The notes beneath the pieces are model-generated. The model ran no database searches, was not told the origin of the DNA, and was given only the letters and a program-made list of their open reading frames with translations. From Argyresthia goedartella (lineage: Eukaryota; Arthropoda; Insecta; Lepidoptera; Argyresthiidae), in NCBI GenBank assembly GCA_949825045.1, contig OX463810.1:39690201-39754200 (forward strand): a stretch of 64,000 nucleotides of DNA, in the 5' to 3' direction. A program made the translations under genes and the position numbers. Of the stretch, positions 54,701 to 64,000 are shown one piece after another. Numbering within the stretch: the first letter of the stretch is position 1; each line of letters starts with the position of its first letter.

Positions 54701-55689
54701 GTTTATGGTAATATTTGACAAATGTAATGTAATATGAATCCAATTGATTTTTCTGTTAAAACTATTAATATGTACTTACCTACATTTGCATGAAATATTT
54801 GTATGCCCGATGGCTAGACATAGAGATGCATAATATTTTTATAACACCTGAATGTACATATCCTACTACCTACCTATGTTTCACAAATAAATGATTTGAT
54901 TTGATTTGATTTGTCCAAACTGATAGCAAAGAAAATGAAGGATTTATGAGATTTCCTTCTACTAACGATGCCATCCAGAGAGTAAAGCCATTTGTTTCTA
55001 TTATGGCTGGATTTCCCGGAGTGAATGGATGTATTGATTGTACTCGTATGAAAATAAGAAGCCCAGTGGGATCATTTCTGAAGTTTATAGGAACAGAAAA
55101 GTATGGTTCTCTATAAATGCACAGGCAACTGTTGGCCCTGACTTGCAATTTTGGGACCTGGTAGCCAGGTGGCCTGGAACAGTCATGACAATTTTATTTA
55201 TAATAGCAGCTCAGCAAATCAGAGACTGGAAACGGGTGCACTGAATGGCATACTCCAAGGTGACAGTGGGTAGGCAGCAAGTGATGTGCTTCTCACAGCA
55301 TTTTTGTAACCTTCTTCAACTAGTGAGGAATTTTATAATAAAAGCCACATAAAAACTAGAAACACCGTAGAAAGGGCTTTTGGTGTATGGAAAAGGAGGT
55401 TTCCTTGTCGGTAAGTGGTAATGGGTGTTAAATTGGAGACCACTGCAGCAGTAATATGTGCTTGTGCAGCCCTTCATAATATGTCCCTTATGTTTGACGA
55501 TACCTTCAACTTCTCAGATGACGACATATTTGAACTAGAAAAAATAAATAAACCTTCAAGAGAAAATACCACTGTCAGTGATTTTGTAATCAGACTGGCT
55601 GGTACAAAGATTTTTCACAGTTATGTAGGTGTATATTTTATTGTGTTATTATTTTTTCTTGTAACCTATGTTTGTCATTCTTAAGTGAA

Positions 55690-56158
55690 ATAAAGTATAA
55701 AATGAGTAAAGATACTCTGTTTATTATTATTATTGATATTATATGAATATATACCCTATAATCTAGTTAAGTTAATGCTTTCCCAGTCTCATATTTATTT
55801 CTTCTACTCCAATCTTGCTTTTTCTTCATTTTATATTGCAGTCCTTTTTTCATTTTTGAACTTACAATTGAAAGAAAAATATTATGTGAATATCCCTATA
55901 AAATGAATAAAACACTTTTGAATTTCTTGTGAAATTAGATATGCAAATTTTAAAAGCAAAGGTAGTTCCTTTGCTTTTAAAATTTGCATTTCTATATTTT
56001 TCTTAAAACAAAGTGTTTTATGTGCATGACTGACTCTCGTCTCACATAATCAATTCGTTTCTTTGATTCTTGGCTTTGAGCAGCTGGGCTATCCGTTTCT
56101 TGAATTGCTAAGAGTAGGGTAAGATGGGGCTGCTTGATTACTTCGCTCCGCTTGCAAT
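55690..56158. other. Intergenic with a strong hairpin
   Basis: No gene. A perfect 22-bp inverted repeat at 55941-55962 / 55968-55989 (ATGCAAATTTTAAAAGCAAA...) with loop TAGTT, inside a weaker outer inverted repeat (AAAACACTTTT at ~55910, AAAGTGTTTTA at ~56010). It resembles a tiny foldback transposon. Confidence 0.7.
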
Positions 56159-56414
56159 CCAGCGCGCCCCAATCTTACTGAGGCACTGGACGGACTCCAG
56201 TTTGCCGCCAGCTCAATCCAGTCTACTTGAGCCAATGCAGTTCAACTATTGTCATTAGCTAAATTGCTTATCATAGTCATTGTGATTGGTATTTAATTAT
56301 CAGTAGTTAGTTTGCTCGAACCACAGATACTATAATACTATACAGTACTCGAACCAATGCAGTTCAAAGAGCAGGCGGCAAACTGGAGTCCTCAGTAAGA
56401 TGAGAGCGCGCTGG
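56159..56414. repeat. Foldback element with segmented arms
   Basis: CCAGCGCGC, ATCTTACTGA and GGACTCCAGTTTGCCGCC (56159-56209) recur as reverse complements in reverse order at 56374-56414. Arms are 40-50 bp; the core contains CCAATGCAGTTCAA twice as a direct repeat. Confidence 0.8.
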
Positions 56415-56554
56415 ATTCGATTCATGATGCTACGGGCTGCTTCACAGTTATTGTGATTGGTATTTCATTAACGATTTATTAACACAAGATACTTAGTAAC
56501 TATTACTATGTAAATGTAAAATAAAAAATACTATAGAAATAAATAAAAGGTTTT

Positions 56555-56745
56555 ATTCTGTGTGTTGTGAATACAGGATTTCTGATTTCAGTAGTATTCT
56601 ATATCCTGAGCGTAACATAGCATTATTCGAAACATTGTAGGGAGGGAAATCTTGACATTTTCAAACCAAACCTTCCACCCCCTTATCTACACTCTTACCG
56701 AATCACTACTGAAATCAGACATCCTGAATTCACAACACACAGAAT
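56555..56745. mobile_element. 191-bp MITE
   Basis: ATTCTGTGTGTTGTGAATAC at 56555 and its complement ending 56745 belong to ~40-bp imperfect TIRs (also TGATTTCAGTAGT / ACTACTGAAATCA). No ORF. Target duplication unclear. Confidence 0.8.
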
Positions 56746-57239
56746 TCTCCAAAGTGAGAAAATAATCCGATTCTAGCACAGGGCAAGCAAGCTTGTCAAA
56801 TATTCACAATGGCGCCCTTTTATAGGTTTTTCACTGAGCTGTAGTCACTTAAATTTGTCTGTAGTATTGCATAGTAATAATTGGTGTTTGGTTGCTTTAG
56901 ATTTGGTTCTAGACGAACTGCGTCATTATAAGTGTGATTGATGTTATTGTATTACGGAACTAGTTATTTTGTGTTTTAGTATGCCCTACGGGTTTTTATT
57001 ATATTTATTTATATTATATATACATACAGATGGAGCCAAAGAAATTTTATTTCAGTCGTGTGGTCTAAAGCACACTGGTTTTTTTTCCTTCTTTTGCATG
57101 TTTTTTAGCTTAAGTCTGTTTTTTTTTGCTGTGTATGATTTTGGTGCTGTTGAGTTAGTTATCAATACATTAATTTTCTTTTATTTCTTTCTAAATGCCA
57201 AATAAATTATCACCAAAATAAACAACGTAATATCCACAA
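56746..57239. other. Intergenic AT-rich sequence
   Basis: A 78-codon hydrophobic Phe-rich frame (56969-57205) is probably chance, given T-rich composition. Nothing else recognised. Confidence 0.45.
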
Positions 57240-57420
57240 TAAAAGCTGTGTAATGGCTGTAGGCTGGACAAATAAGCAACAAACGGACAGCAGATGGAAA
57301 CTTCTTACAACAGAATGGACACCAAGAGACGGCAAACGCAAGGTTGGAAGGCCGAAACAGAGATGGAAAGATGAACTAACATCATTTAGCGCGTTCCGAA
57401 TGAAGCTAAACGCACTAAAA
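57240..57420 (+). pseudogene. RTE-type LINE C-terminal fragment
   Basis: MAVGWTNKQQTDSRWKLLTT and PRDGKRKVGRPKQRWKDEL match the last ~60 residues of RTE ORFs. The reading then diverges. Related in type to 39567-39846 but not the same copy family. Confidence 0.75.
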
Positions 57421-58438
57421 CTACCATCAAACTGCTCATGCTCAGCATGCCATTCCGAATGAGAAACTTAAGATCCATTTGGAACGCCTTGAACGTGATG
57501 TAGCCGTGGAGACACTGATTGATATAAACTATTATATCCATTTTTTTTAAGCGAATACAGAGGAAATATGAATTGCAATCACACTTCACACTAATATTAT
57601 AATCGTGAAAATTTGTGTGTGTGTTTATATGTTTGTCAGTCTTTAGCGCTGAAACGGCTGGACGGATTTAATTGAATTTTGAGATGTGTATAGATCATAC
57701 CCTGACTTAAAAAATAGGCTACATTTTATCCCGAAAAATAATCACTGATTCCGTCGGATGTTCAAAATGCATCCATAAAAAGTTTTCATAAATATGTCAC
57801 TAGATGGCGCTGCATGTATTTTACATCGCGGTATGGTTTGGTTTCAAGCTTACTTCATATATGCCGGCACTGACACGCACTGACTGAGGTTGTTCTGTTG
57901 ATTTAATGCTAAAGTTTCTCTCTCTCTCTCTCTCATCTCGATAGTTGGTCTCTTTTGTCTTGATAATTACAACAAGGTATTCTATTTATAATTTCGGATA
58001 GGTTAAAGAAAGGTTAACTGTGGTTCTTTCGCATAGAATTGTAATTGGCATTGTAACTTTTTAAATTGAGAATGCCTCGCAAACGCAAAACAAATCTTTC
58101 GTCGAGCTCACAGCGCGAACTAAGAAGATAGCTAGACAGCAAGAATCTTCTGTTCATGCTGAACAGCGAAGAATTGAGCAAGCGGCGCGTCAGGTAAATT
58201 CTCGAGCATCTGAAACCTCAGCGCAGGCTGATGCTCGACGTCACCGGAACGCTAACCGCATTGCATCTCAGATTGCTGCGGAGACACAAGAGCAGTCGGA
58301 TGCTCGTCGAAGGGATATGGCAGAACGTATGGCTTCTCAACGAGCCTCTGAAACACCAGAGGAGGCGGCTTCACGACGACAAGAGAACGCAGAGCGCATG
58401 GCTTCTCAACGAGCCTCTGAAACACCAGAGGAAGCGAC

Positions 58439-58524
58439 TGTAGTGTATTGTAAGGTAGTTGCACATTTTGCTAATAAAATCAGTCTTGAATTTACCGGCT
58501 TTTGAATAACAACGAAACTCTTCA
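58439..58524 (+). repeat. 5' LTR of mag 2
   Basis: 86 bp, contains GCTAATAAAATCAGTC, a possible poly(A) signal. Confidence 0.9.
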
Positions 58525-58564
58525 GTGGCGAACGATTGGTGATATTTAGGCGAAAAACGTGAAA

Positions 58565-59340
58565 ATGCCATACGGAAAATTGCACGAGTTTGACCTCGAT
58601 AGGTCCAGGAACTGGTCGGAGTAAGTGCGACTCGTGGAACAATTCATTTTGTTGAATGAAGCGAAAAGTGAGTTGCGCGTGGCCATGTTGGTAACGCATT
58701 CGGGGCGTCGACTTACGCTCTCATGTGTGATTTGTGTGCCCCCAGTCATCCTGAGAATGAAACATTTACCGAACTTGTGAATCTCGTGAAAAACCACCTC
58801 GAACCCAAGCGTTCCGAGATTGCCGAAAGACACGTGTTTAGACAAAGACGTCAGGCGAGCGGCGAATCTATCGGAATTTTTCTGCAAAACCTCAAGCATT
58901 TGGCCACCCATTGCAGTTTCGGTAACATGTTGGAGGAAAACATTCGAGATCAATTTGTATCGGGACTACGTAGTGAGGAGATGCGGTCGCGGCTATTCGC
59001 GGAGCCGACACTCGACTACAAGAAGGCGGTGGAGCTAGCGTTGGCGCTGGAGGCGGCCGAGCGGCACGCGGCGGAGGCTGCGGGGGCCGGCGGGGCCGCG
59101 CCCTGGGCGCCGGCGGCCGGCTCGTCAGGACTCGGAGCGGGCGCGGGCGAGGGTGTGCACCGGGTGAGCAGCGCGGGCGCACCGCGGCGGCAGCGACACG
59201 GCGCGCCAGCAACCCCGGCAGCCATGTTGGCGATGCGGCAAGGAGAACCACACGTCGAACAAGTGCCGGTACAAGTCATATATTTGTGACAAGTGTCAGT
59301 AAAAGGTCATTTATCGGTAGCATGTAAAAGTGGTAAAAGT
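58565..59340 (+). pseudogene. gag: mag 2 Gag, several frame breaks
   Basis: Starts MPYGKLHEFDLDRSRNW at 58565; TAA 58622-58624 stops it at codon 20 and a shift follows. The main frame 58723-59289 holds the Gag core (ENETFTELVNLVKNHLEPKR, ESIGIFLQNLKHLATHC, RSRLFAEPTLDYKKAVELAL), then an Ala/Gly-rich GC-rich linker. A zinc knuckle can be read at 59245-59330 only by changing frame (CDKCQ ... GHLSVAC). Resembles mag-lineage Gag. Confidence 0.85.
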
Positions 59341-62250
59341 GCGGGCGGGTCAAGATATCAAAACTACATGGAGGATGACTCTTCGGATTCTGATGATAAC
59401 CGGTATGAGGGACTTTACAAAATTAAAGGTATCTCGGTACAAAATGTGAAAGATGGTCCTTATTATTGCGAATTAATAGTTGCATCTAAACCTATTGTGT
59501 TTGAAATTGACACGGGTAGCAAAATATCGGCGATATCAAAAGCATTTTATGATAACTACTTCACAAATTTGCCGATGGAAAAGGATACTGTTAAATTTCA
59601 ATCCTATACTGGTGATCCAATTGTACCGTTAGGTCGGATTATGGTGCAAGTCAGCTGTGCGGGCTCGGGGGCGGTGACCTTGCCATTGTTTGTTATCGCA
59701 AACGGAGGGCCGCCACTTCTCGGTCGTCGCTGGCTGAGAGAACTCAATTTGAAGTCAATTAATCTGTTTCACATGAACGATAATCAGAATCCTACCGTAT
59801 TAAAATTAAAGAATGAGTTTCCGGAGATTTTTACAGATAAAATTGGTAATTACAAGCACAAAATTCAGTTGTATTTAAAAGATGCAACGCCGATATTTTG
59901 TAAGGCCCGCTCAATACCACTCGCGCTGAGACCACCAGTTGAACAAGAATTAGAACGATTACAGAGTGAAGGAATTATTTACAAAGTTGAACGATCCGAC
60001 TATGGCACTCCAATCGTACCTATCATTAAACCAGATGGCTCGATTCGGTTGTGCGGGGATTATAAAGTAACTCTAAATAAAGTTATAAAAGATTATCACT
60101 ATCCCTTACCGCGAATAGAAGAGATCTTTGCAGCTCTGAGTGGAGGGGAAAAATACACAAAGGTAGATCTCAAAAATGCATTTTTACAGCTAAGTTTAAC
60201 TGATGATTCTCAGCCGCTAACAGCGATCACAACTCATATAGGTACTTTTGTGTATCGTAGGGCTCCGTTCGGACTAAAGTGTTTGCCAGAAATCTTTCAA
60301 AAATTGATTACAGAAACACTAATGGGACTTAAATGTGTCGCATTTATTGATGATATTTGTATAACGGGAATAAATACAGAAGAACATGTTACTAACTTAA
60401 GAGCAGTTCTTACTCGATTAAGAGATGCAGGGTTAACCGTGAAATATTCAAAGTGTGAATTTTTCAAAGACGAGATATGTTACTTAGGTTATAGGATAGA
60501 CAAAAACGGTTTGCATACGGATAAAAGCAAGGTAGACGCTATCACTAAAATGCCTGCTCCTGAAAATGTATCGCAATTAAGGGCAGCATTGGGACTAATA
60601 AACTATTATTCGCGTTTTATACCAAATATAAGTACTAGATTGCAACCGTTATACGCTTTACTTAAAAAGGGCGTGAAATGGGTGTGGAGCGATGCGTGCG
60701 ACGTCGCTTTTAGGAGCATAAAAGAGAGTCTAGCAAATGATCCAGTACTAGGCCACTACGACCCGAGTCTACCCCTGGTGCTGGCGGTGGACAGCAGCTC
60801 GTACGGGCTGGGCGCCGTGCTGTCGCAGCCGCTGCGAGGTGAGTGCGGGGCGGGCGCGGGGGCGGAGCGCCTGGTGTGCTGCGCCTCGCGCACGCTCAGC
60901 GAGGCCGAGCAGCGCTACAGTCAGCTCGACAAGGAGGCGCTGGCGATAGTCTTCAGAGTAACGCGTCACAACCAGTATCTTTTCGGTCGACACTTCACGC
61001 TACGCAGCAACCACAAAGCTTTGAGCTACATATTTGGGCCCAAAAAGGGAATCCCTCAGACCGCGGCGAGTCGTCTGCAAAGATATGCGGTGAGATTAGC
61101 AGCTTATGATTTTAACATGGTTTTTGTAGCAACCGAGAAGAATGGAAATGCAGATGCCTTGTCACGGTTGCCATTACAAAAGAGATATACGGCGTCAGAA
61201 AGTGACGACGCCGCATATCTACATTTTGTAGAGGATAAATTTCCTCTGAGTCATCAGGATGTGGCGAAAGCGGTAAAGCGTGACAAGGAACTTTGTAAAG
61301 TATACGGTTACATAATGAGTGGATGGCCGTTCGATGTTAAAGATGAAGAAAAAGCATATTTTCACAGGCGTGAAAATTTGCAAATAGACCATGGTTGCAT
61401 CGTCTGGGGCTATAGGGTCGTCATACCGGCATCGTTGAGGTCCCAGATATTAGACGAGATCCACGCAGGGCACGTGGGGGTGGTACGTATGAAACAGATC
61501 GCGCGGAACTACGTGTGGTGGCCGCAGCTGGACGGCGACATCGAGGCGCGCGCGCAGGGCTGCCTCGCGTGCCGCGCGCAGCTTGACGCGCCCCCGCACA
61601 CCGCGCCCCGCCCCTACGCATGGCCTAGCGAGCCTTGGACCAGGATACACCTGGACTTCTTGCAATATCAGGGTAAGTATTACTTACTTATACTTGATGC
61701 ACACTCTAAGTGGATAGAGGTATTTTTAATGAATAAAGGCACGTCGGCCAATTTAGTAATTGGTAAGTTGCGAGAGACGTTTTCCCGCTTCGGATTGCCA
61801 AAGCACGCAGTGACGGATGGCGGGCCTCCTTTCAGGTCAGCCGAATTTGAACATTTTCTAGGGTGCAATGGTGTAAAACATATATTAATTGCGCCTTATC
61901 ATCCATCCAGTAATGGAGCTGCAGAAAACGGGGTTAAAACGGTAAAAAAGGTGATTAAAAAGCAGTTACAGAGGGGGAAAACGTCGAACAAGCAATACAT
62001 AATTTTCTATTGGTGTATCGAAATAGCGCACACTCAACGACACAGCGGGAGCCGGCGGTGGCTATGCTCGGGCGCAGGCTGCGCACGCGGCTGGACATGC
62101 TGCGAGCCAGCGTGCGCGACACCGTGGAGGCGGCTCAGCTCAGGCAGACCGAGAACGCGGGGGGCTCCGATAGGCAAGTACAGCCAGGTGATAATATTTT
62201 ATACAGAAATTATTCCAAAGAAGGGGCTAAATGGGAGGAAGGCCGTGTGA
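59341..62250 (+). pseudogene. pol: mag 2 Pol: protease, RT, RNase H, integrase
   Basis: Open from about 59293. Protease IVFEIDTGSKISAIS; RT YGTPIVPIIKPDGSIRLCGD, DLKNAFLQL, RRAPFGLKCLPEIFQ, CVAFIDDICITG; RNase H LVLAVDSSSYGLGAVLSQPL, CCASRTLSEAEQRYSQLDKE; integrase HAGHVGVVRMKQI, CLACRAQ, IHLDFLQYQGKY (Asp), HAVTDGGPPF (Asp), HPSSNGAAENGVKTVKK (Glu). All catalytic residues are visible. A one-base loss at about 61972 ends the correct frame near the integrase C-terminus; the tail to 62250 is out of frame. Confidence 0.9.
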
Positions 62251-62618
62251 TGGAGCGTACCGGTTCGGTTACATATAAAATACAAACTAATAAAGGGGAA
62301 CAACAGAAACATATGGATCAGCTGATATCCTTGAAGAAAAATAGCAGATATTCTACACCAGTACTAGACCCAAATGAGCACGTAAGTATTTCAACACCTA
62401 GACAGGGCATAATTTTGTCTGAACAAGCGGCGACCCCGACACAGGAAGCCTGGGAGTCGGCGCCCAACTCTCCGCCAACCCCGGCGGCGAGCCCGGCACC
62501 AGCCGCAGCCGAGCCAGTAAGTGACGTCGCCGACATCACCCACAGCCCGTCCAGTTCAGGTCAATATGTCAATACTGGTCCACGACGACAACTGCTAAAT
62601 AAGTTCACATATGAATAA
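61990..62618 (+). pseudogene. mag 2 integrase C-terminal tail
   Basis: Continues the protein after the frameshift: VYRNSAHSTTQREPAVAMLG, then the GPY/F-like ending (VQPGDNILYRNYSKEGAKWE, GSVTYKIQTN) and a Pro/Ala/Ser-rich acidic tail to TAA 62618. Confidence 0.85.
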
Positions 62619-62876
62619 CGAGATATCTTGCTAATCCATATGCATAAAAGTAGAACAATATTTATGTCATGTTAGATATGTATTAGTTAAGCATGAATGT
62701 AGTAAATAAGTCAATAAGAAAACAGAAAATAAACATATAAATATTTTGTGTAATTAGGTTAATAAGAAAACAGAAATGTGAGAGGGAGAAGTGAAGTTAG
62801 AAAAATTATACTTAAGTAATTATATTTTATATTGGTAAATATATGTAAAATATATATATTTTTAAGGAGGGAAAAT
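62619..62876 (+). other. mag 2 3' untranslated region
   Basis: AT-rich with no ORF. AAGGAGGGAAAAT immediately before the 3' LTR is the likely polypurine tract. Confidence 0.7.
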
Positions 62877-62962
62877 TGTAGTGTATTGTAAGGTAGTTGT
62901 ACATTTTGCTAATAAAATCAGTCTGGAATTTACCGGCCTTTGAATAACAACGAAACTCTTCA
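62877..62962 (+). repeat. 3' LTR of mag 2
   Basis: 86 bp, three differences from 58439-58524, followed by GCGAC. Confidence 0.9.
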
Positions 62963-64000
62963 GCGACTTTACGACGTCAAGAGAACGCAGAGCGCATGGC
63001 TTCTCAACGAGCCTCTGAAACAGTCGAAGAGGCAGATCTGCGCCGAAACGCTGTTGCCCAACGACAAGCTGAACGTCGGCAAATATTTTCAAGGAAAATG
63101 TGGGGAGTTTTCAAAAAATGTGCTTTCGACTACGATCCTACTTTAGATTATAGTAACCATAGACTCATCAAAATTGACCGTATGAACAAGGCTTGCAGAT
63201 TCTGTGGGGCACTGAAATGGAAAGAGGAAACGGCGGGAATGTGTTGCTCTGGGGGCAAGGTAGCCATCCCCATATTAGCGGAGCCGGTCGACCCTTTAAG
63301 GGAATTATTTTTGGGCGAGACTGATGAGTCACGGCGCTTCCTAAACCGAATAAAAAAATATAATTCATGTTTTCACATGACTTCATTTGGGGCAGACAGA
63401 ATTCTCGCGATGCCTGGGTTTTCACCAACCTTTACGGTGCAGGGGCAAGTGCACCATAAAATAGGGTCACTTTTACCTCCACCCAACGGTCAAGCACAAT
63501 TTTTGCAAATTTACTTCATGGGAGACGACGAGGCAGAAACCGATAGACGGTGTCAAATTATTCATGGAGTGGAACGAGCGACTGTCCAGAAAATACAAAA
63601 CGTCCTGCACGATCACAATAAATTGGTGCATGACTTTAAATCAGCTCTCGAGAACATGCCTGATGAGAGCTGCAAGGTTGTGATCAACCCAGACCGCGTG
63701 CCGAGCGGGCAGCACGCGCGCCGCTACAACGCGCCGGCCGTCACCGAGGTGGCGGCTGTGGTCGCGGGCGCCGACCTCACGGCCCCAAGAGACATCGTCG
63801 TACGCAAGCACAACGACACGCTCACCAGGATCGCTGACACTCACCGCTTCTACGATGCGCTACAGTATCCCATTATGTTCTGGAAAGGACAAGTTGGATA
63901 TAACTTCAGTATTCCTCAAACCAATCCGGCGACTGGGCAACCGATCCTGAACAAAAATGTATCATGCATGGCTTTCTACGCGTTCCACCTGATGGTCCGC

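Larger units (their letters stand above)
51521..54911 (+). mobile_element. CR1-like LINE with esterase ORF1 and RT core deleted
   Basis: Inserted in the Harbinger gene. TGTC flanks it (51517-51520, 54912-54915), possibly part of a longer duplication. Ends in GATTTGATTTGATTTGATTT. A long 5' UTR with a tRNA-like hairpin, ORF1 (51978-53099) and ORF2 (overlapping start, from ~53059) suggest a near full-length 5' end. ORF2 jumps from the EN-RT linker to post-RT sequence at about 54059, so the catalytic core is missing. Confidence 0.82.
51113..55570 (+). pseudogene. Second Harbinger (HARBI1-like) transposase, decayed and split by a LINE
   Basis: 5' part: ATG 51113 (MSDLEEFIESVAYADRHR), then after a frameshift RDYADPFRKYSVTEFHSRFR and VKERI with a stop. 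An intron-like GT...CTTTGCAG stretch follows to ~51470. After the LINE (54912 on): FMRFPSTNDAIQRVKPFVSI, NGCIDCTRMKIRSP, WFSINAQATVGPDLQFWDLV and, in other frames, [16 protein letters not shown] and CACAALHNMSLMFDD. These are HARBI1 motifs in correct order. Many frameshifts and stops. Not the same subfamily as the 17.8-30.1 kb element. TIRs not defined. Confidence 0.75.
58439..62962 (+). mobile_element. mag-type Ty3/gypsy element 'mag 2' with 86-bp LTRs
   Basis: 86-bp LTRs (58439-58524, 62877-62962; three differences), TG...CA ends, GCGAC duplications (58434-58438, 62963-62967). G plus TGGCGAACGATTGG follows the 5' LTR. Total 4524 bp, gag then pol. Several frame breaks make it inactive. Shares the AATAAA..TCAGT LTR core with mag 1. 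Confidence 0.92.
57586..64000 (+). mobile_element. Helitron, 5' part, running off the window
   Basis: The 5' end candidate TTCACACTAATATTATAATC (57586) is followed by an AACGGCTGGACGGATTTAAT block, typical of insect Helitron 5' UTRs. The Rep/helicase gene starts at 58072. A mag-type element (58439-62962) splits it. The 3' hairpin/CTRR end lies outside the window. Confidence 0.8.
58072..64000 (+). pseudogene. Helitron Rep/helicase gene (N-terminal part), interrupted
   Basis: ATG 58072 (MPRKRKTNLSSS), with a one-base shift near 58110. It then holds an Arg/Glu/Ala-rich helical region with repeated ERMASQRASETPEEA units to 58438. After the mag insertion the same frame resumes at 62963 (ATLRRQENAERMAS) and stays open for 346 codons to the last base. 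It includes a Cys-containing block (CRFCGALKWKEETAGMCC), FNRIKKYNSCFHMTSFGA-like and HDHNKLVHDFKSAL, DALQYPIMFWKGQVGYN: the conserved Helitron_like_N region. The HUH nickase and helicase boxes would lie beyond the window. Without the inserted element it would be nearly open. Confidence 0.85.

Noticed and set aside
59016..59279. Minus-strand Cys/Ala/Pro-rich frames opposite mag 2 gag
   Set aside because: Shadows of the GC-rich Gag linker, with no domain.

Overview
The window looks like insect nuclear DNA, most probably lepidopteran. It is AT-rich, contains spliced transposase genes with GT...AG introns, and carries a typical moth and butterfly repeat set: mag-type Ty3/gypsy elements with LTRs under 100 bp, a maT (DD37D) mariner, a tRNA-headed SINE, a Helitron, RTE/Jockey/CR1-like LINE pieces, and a ~400-bp dispersed repeat ending in ACTTGACCGGTTTTT. 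No conventional single-copy host gene could be identified with confidence. One weak candidate lies at 47.6-48.8 kb. The density of nested retroelements would fit a heterochromatic or W-linked region, but that is inference.

Layout. 1-9.8 kb: AT-rich sequence with a 41-bp tandem repeat, two decayed LINE remnants (2.7-3.2 kb and 4.3-5.2 kb), two copies of a dispersed repeat, a SINE, and an inverted duplication of a gutted mariner-type transposon. 9.87-14.86 kb: a BEL/Pao LTR element with apparently identical 507-bp LTRs and a GCATG target duplication. It has gag, but RT and the first part of integrase are missing. 15.86-17.57 kb: a maT transposon with an open 347-codon transposase. 17.81-30.13 kb: a PIF/Harbinger element (spliced transposase plus an antisense MADF-type gene) split by a 9.3-kb Ty3/gypsy element (18.54-27.83 kb), which itself holds two LINE fragments. 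30.14-40.87 kb: a DD41D (rosa-type) mariner gene split by a hAT-like element. That element holds a mag-type element and an RTE LINE tail, and the mag-type element is split by a 4.1-kb LINE. 40.93-45.96 kb: a small TIR element split by a second copy of the same gutted BEL element. 46.2-50.9 kb: a TIR element, a possible split gene, and repeats with a recurring 13-mer. 50.9-55.7 kb: a second, decayed Harbinger transposase split by a LINE whose first ORF is a GDSL/SGNH-type esterase and whose RT core is deleted. 55.9-57.4 kb: hairpins, a foldback, a MITE and an RTE tail. 57.59 kb to the end: a Helitron whose Rep/helicase gene is split by a mag-type element (58.44-62.96 kb). The Rep frame resumes and stays open to the last base.

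Relationships. Almost every insertion boundary can be read from target-site duplications, so a relative history can be reconstructed: rosa, then hAT-like, then mag, then LINE; Harbinger, then gypsy A, then LINEs; Helitron, then mag; small TIR element, then BEL. The most unusual items are (1) the two BEL copies sharing the same two frame-preserving pol deletions, (2) the gypsy A LTR whose 3' end resembles the 5' half of tRNA-His, (3) GC-rich patches at matching places in two different mag-type elements, and (4) the depth of the 30-40 kb nest. All family names come from motif recognition by eye. No database search or alignment was run.
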